From an uncultured bacterium (GTDB lineage: Bacteria; Cyanobacteriota; Vampirovibrionia; Gastranaerophilales; Gastranaerophilaceae), in the NCBI GenBank assembly GCA_900551965.1, contig URYF01000021.1, forward strand, positions 1-22,399: a stretch of DNA of 22,399 nucleotides. The letters run 5' to 3'. A program made the position numbers and the translations under genes. Numbering within the stretch: position 1 is the stretch's first letter; every line of letters starts with the position of its first letter. Shown piece after piece: positions 21,374 to 22,399 of the stretch. The notes beneath the pieces are model-generated. The model was not told the origin of the DNA, made no database searches, and worked only from the letters and a program-made list of their open reading frames with translations.

Positions 21374-22399
21374 TTAATATCTTTCCAAATATTTATCCAG
21401 TTCCCATTTTGAAACGTATGTCCTAAATGAATCCCATTCTTTTTTCTTAGCTGTCATAAATTCTTTGAATATGTGATCGCCCAGCGCTGCTTTTGCAACC
21501 AGAGATTTATCCATTTGTTCCAAAGCATCTGCTAAGCTGCCCGGGAGTGAATCTATTCTTTGTTTTTTACGTTCTTTTGATGTTAACTTGTAGATGTTGC
21601 TTTCAACAGGTGCCGGCGGATCAATTTGATTTCTGATACCGTCTAAGCAGGCTTCCAATATTGCCGCAAACGCTAAATAAGGGTTGCAGGCAGGATCCGG
21701 TGAACGAAGTTCAACTCTTGTTGATATACCTCTTTTAGCGGGAACTCTTAACAGCGCACTTCTGTTTGCCAGTGACCATGCCAAATATACAGGAGCTTCA
21801 TACCCCGGAACTAAACGCTTATAGCTGTTTACTACCGGGTTTGTAATTGCGGTTATACTTTTTACGTGTTTTAACATTCCGCCGATTGAGTATTTTGCTA
21901 TATCTGATAGCTGATATTCGGATTTTTCATCATAAAATGCATTTTTACCGTCTTTGAATAGTGATACGTTGCAGTGCATTCCGGAACCGTTTATTCCGAA
22001 AATCGGTTTTGGCATAAATGTTGCGTGCAAACCATATTGTGCAGCAACAGCTTTAACAGCAACTCTGAAAGTAGCAACATTATCAGCAGTTGTTAGAATA
22101 TCAGAGTATTTGAAATCAACTTCGTGCTGCCCGTCAGCAACTTCATGGTGAGAAGCTTCTATATCAAAATCCATTTCTTGAAGAGTGCTTACGATATCAG
22201 CACGTACAGCTTCTCCTAAATCATCCGGTCCTACATCGTAATAACCTGCTCTATCGTGTGTTTTGGTTGTAATATGTCCATCGTCATCTTTTTCAAATAA
22301 GAAAAATTCAGCTTCAGGCCCTACATTCATTGAGAAACCAAGCTTTTGAGCTTCTGCCATAAGTCTTTTCAGGTTGCATCTAGGACATCCTTCAAAAGG
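21374..22399 (-). CDS. glnA: Glutamine synthetase type I (3' part; N-terminus outside window)
   Basis: The frame stays open to the right edge, so the 342 visible codons are the C-terminal three quarters; the ATG at 22360 is internal. The catalytic beta-grasp/kinase-like domain is clear: NVGPEAEFFLF, GYYDVGPDDLGE, IEASHHEVADGQHEVDF, KPIFGINGSGMHCNVSLF, and the active-site loop NSYKRLVPGYEAPVYLAWS followed by RVELRSPDPACNPYLAFA. It makes glutamine from glutamate, ammonia and ATP in a cytosolic dodecamer. The region where GSI-beta enzymes carry the adenylylated tyrosine reads NIYKLTSKERKK, closer to the GSI-alpha form (NIYxMSxEER), so control is probably not by adenylylation. At the edge the usual FEGDPR reads FEGCPRC (two cysteines). 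It has its own terminator. Confidence 0.95.
   Translation of the reverse strand, partial: PFEGCPRCNLKRLMAEAQKLGFSMNVGPEAEFFLFEKDDDGHITTKTHDRAGYYDVGPDDLGEAVRADIVSTLQEMDFDIEASHHEVADGQHEVDFKYSDILTTADNVATFRVAVKAVAAQYGLHATFMPKPIFGINGSGMHCNVSLFKDGKNAFYDEKSEYQLSDIAKYSIGGMLKHVKSITAITNPVVNSYKRLVPGYEAPVYLAWSLANRSALLRVPAKRGISTRVELRSPDPACNPYLAFAAILEACLDGIRNQIDPPAPVESNIYKLTSKERKKQRIDSLPGSLADALEQMDKSLVAKAALGDHIFKEFMTAKKKEWDSFRTYVSKWELDKYLERY

Overview
The window is AT-rich and densely coded on both strands, with no intergenic gap above about 260 bases. Gene content suggests a non-photosynthetic relative of cyanobacteria of the gut Gastranaerophilales (Melainabacteria/Vampirovibrionia) type. The clues are a low-GC genome with cyanobacteria-like housekeeping proteins, an aluminum-resistance/methionine-gamma-lyase family protein, a calpain-like protease, an EF-hand protein and a GSI-alpha-like glutamine synthetase. 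This placement is an inference from protein style; there is no rRNA in the window to confirm it.

Layout. 2-1612 (+) is the C-terminal part of a DEAD/DEAH-type helicase with a membrane segment, cut by the left edge. 1615-3708 (-) holds an exported von Willebrand A protein and a calpain-family cysteine protease. 3943-5184 (+) is a PLP enzyme of the Met_gamma_lyase family. 5295-6521 (+) is an EF-hand protein. 6724-8418 (+) is a short alpha-glucan phosphorylase-like protein that lacks the PLP lysine. rpsP (-) and the tig-clpP-clpX cluster (+) are divergent around a GC-richer, foldable leader. 12568-16323 is a two-gene restriction-modification island between clpX and polA. polA (+) overlaps a small exported protein. 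On the right, tatD-tlyA (-) follow the 3' part of glnA (-), which runs off the right edge.

The highlight is the island between clpX and polA. The 667-residue protein is a fused double adenine methyltransferase with the architecture of M.FokI. The convergent 581-residue protein is a full-length homologue of the type IIS endonuclease FokI. It keeps the PD...DTK catalytic site, the residues matching the FokI dimer salt bridge (D480/R484), and most residues I recall as base contacts for GGATG. Two GGATG motifs lie one helical turn apart over the predicted transcription and translation start of the methyltransferase gene, which suggests a self-regulatory site.

Working together: tig-clpP-clpX is the usual nascent-chain folding and proteolysis cluster. 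tatD and tlyA are an overlapping pair. The calpain-like and EF-hand proteins lie close together and both lack a recognisable signal peptide, so they may be linked in function, but this is speculative. No tRNA, rRNA, IS element, integrase or CRISPR array was seen.
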